Origin: Nitrospirota bacterium
GTDB taxonomy: Bacteria > NPL-UPA2 > JAADIA01
Length of the DNA: 42,596 nt
Reading direction: 5' to 3'
Assembly (NCBI GenBank): GCA_013151555.1
Contig: JAADIA010000035.1
Location: 1 to 42,596, forward strand
The notes under the pieces are model-generated. The model was given only the letters and a program-made list of their open reading frames with translations. It did no database searches and was not told the origin of the DNA. Shown in pieces: positions 41,548 to 42,596 of the stretch; position 1 is the first letter of the stretch, and every line of letters starts with the position of its first letter. The translations under genes and the position numbers were made by a program.

Positions 41548-42596
41548 TTACTCCACATCCATCTGGGTTACCCGAACGACCTCGGCTACGGTAGTTACCC
41601 CTTTAAACACCTTTTGCCATCCATCTTCTCTCAGAGTTCTCATTCCTAAACTTCGGGCTTTCTCCCTGATTTCAGCACTCGAGGCCCGTTTTAAAACTAA
41701 ATTCCGAATAGGGTCAGAGACTATCAAGACTTCAAATATCCCTTGACGTCCCCGGTAGCCAAGCTGATTGCACTCCGGGCACCCCTTCCCTCGATAAAAC
41801 TTTAGCCCGGAGACATCTTCTAAAGATAATCCTATCTCTATCAATTCATCGTCCGGAGGTTGGTAAGACTCCTTACACGCCGGGCAAATAACCCGGACCA
41901 ACCTTTGAGCCATAATTCCCTGGATAGAAGAAGATGCCAGGAAAGGCTTGATTCCCATGTCAATCAGCCGGGTCATCGCCGAGGGAGCATCGTTAGTATG
42001 CAGAGTACTGAGAACCATGTGCCCCGTGAGGGCAGCTCTAATAGCGATCTCCGCTGTCTCCCTATCCCTGATCTCCCCGACCATAATAATGTCCGGAGCC
42101 TGCCTTAGTATCTCCCTGAGAACCCTGGCAAAGGTCAACCCAATCTCTGTTTTAACTTGAGTTTGATTGATTCCACTCAGCTGATACTCCACCGGTTCTT
42201 CCACGCTAATCAGCTTTTTATCCGGCTGGTTTATCTTATTCAAACAAGCATAAAGAGTGGTGGTCTTTCCACTACCCGTAGGACCGGTAACCAGAATTAT
42301 TCCGTTAGGCAAACTGAGAAGATGTTCAAATTGAGCTTTATCTTCGGGCAGGAAACCCAGATCAGACAAGTCTAAAAGAAGGCTTGATTTATCCAGGATC
42401 CGGAGCACTACACTTTCGCCATGAAGGGTAGGAAGCGTGGATACCCGCAAGTCTACTTCTTTTCCCAGAAGGTTAAGCTTTATTCTCCCATCCTGAGGAA
42501 GACGCCTCTCGGCAATATCTATCCCGGCCATAATTTTTACCCGGGAGATGACCGAGCCTTGAAGTCTCTTGGGAGGAGCGGGAACCTCATAGCAAA
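41548..42596 (-). CDS. Second GspE/PilB-type ATPase (5' part cut by the window edge)
   Basis: The reading frame is open through the right edge (42596), so the N-terminus lies outside; the visible part is about 349 residues. It begins in the N2 domain (EVPAPPKRLQGSVISRVKIM, then DIAERRLPQDGRIKLNLLGK) and includes Walker A GPTGSGKTTTLYACL, Asp box EEPVEYQ, Walker B IIMVGEIRDRETAEIA, His box LSTLHTNDAP and the tetracysteine (CPAC ... CPEC). It is a paralogue of the pilB two genes downstream. Having two assembly ATPases suggests two machines or specialised extension motors. Confidence 0.93.
   Translation of the reverse strand, partial: CYEVPAPPKRLQGSVISRVKIMAGIDIAERRLPQDGRIKLNLLGKEVDLRVSTLPTLHGESVVLRILDKSSLLLDLSDLGFLPEDKAQFEHLLSLPNGIILVTGPTGSGKTTTLYACLNKINQPDKKLISVEEPVEYQLSGINQTQVKTEIGLTFARVLREILRQAPDIIMVGEIRDRETAEIAIRAALTGHMVLSTLHTNDAPSAMTRLIDMGIKPFLASSSIQGIMAQRLVRVICPACKESYQPPDDELIEIGLSLEDVSGLKFYRGKGCPECNQLGYRGRQGIFEVLIVSDPIRNLVLKRASSAEIREKARSLGMRTLREDGWQKVFKGVTTVAEVVRVTQMDVE

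Overview
The window looks like one continuous piece of chromosome from an uncultivated Gram-negative bacterium. An outer membrane is implied by secretins, a heptosyltransferase-like GT9 enzyme and a PEP-CTERM surface protein. The mix of genes (split type IV pilus secretin, many TPR proteins, standalone 5' nuclease at a polA-like locus) and the wordy AT-rich intergenic repeats resemble candidate phyla such as Omnitrophota and relatives. That assignment is an inference; the window holds no rRNA or tRNA to settle it. Sigma70-type promoters (TTGACA/TATAAT-like) are easy to read. Start codons are diverse: ATG, GTG, TTG and, in two genes, apparently ATT and ATA.

Region 1 (1-10210, minus strand) is a surface-polysaccharide cluster. 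Read in transcription order it runs: GbsR/MarR-type regulator, rfbD, Wzx flippase, two radical SAM proteins, GT4, sugar nucleotidyltransferase, GT4, GT9, and the start of an integral-membrane protein, probably a glycosyltransferase. A consensus promoter with a 9-bp direct repeat near the start site precedes the regulator and may drive the whole cluster.

Region 2 (10210-17350) starts with a divergent, sigma54-promoted PEP-CTERM protein gene that meets manC tail to tail with overlapping stop codons. An arabinose-type sugar operon (xylose-isomerase-like TIM barrel, AraB, AraD) reads into manC. fmt lies upstream.

Region 3 (17280-26900) has a plus-strand pair (small membrane protein and a roughly 12-TPR protein), then a minus-strand housekeeping block that resembles the common polA-coaE-rho-rpmE-prfA neighbourhood. 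Only the 5' nuclease part of polA is present, and an STT3-like membrane protein plus a degenerate transglutaminase-like secreted protein are inserted. A clear intrinsic terminator follows rpmE.

Region 4 (27167-42596, minus strand) is a type IV pilus / type II secretion-like locus. In transcription order: a second GspE/PilB ATPase (cut by the window edge), PilT, PilB, PilC, a PilM-PilN fusion, PilO, PilP, an AMIN-TPR-STN protein, two tandem secretins lacking their own N0 domain, a GspG-like pseudopilin fused to an HExxH metallopeptidase-like domain, and a PsbP-like/STN protein. The split duplicated secretin and the pseudopilin-peptidase fusion are the most unusual parts and may form one secretion or surface-proteolysis system.

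Throughout, gaps between genes carry several different families of short-word imperfect inverted repeats. Some run into coding sequence and encode low-complexity tails or linkers (coaE, the STT3-like gene, fmt, pilMN).
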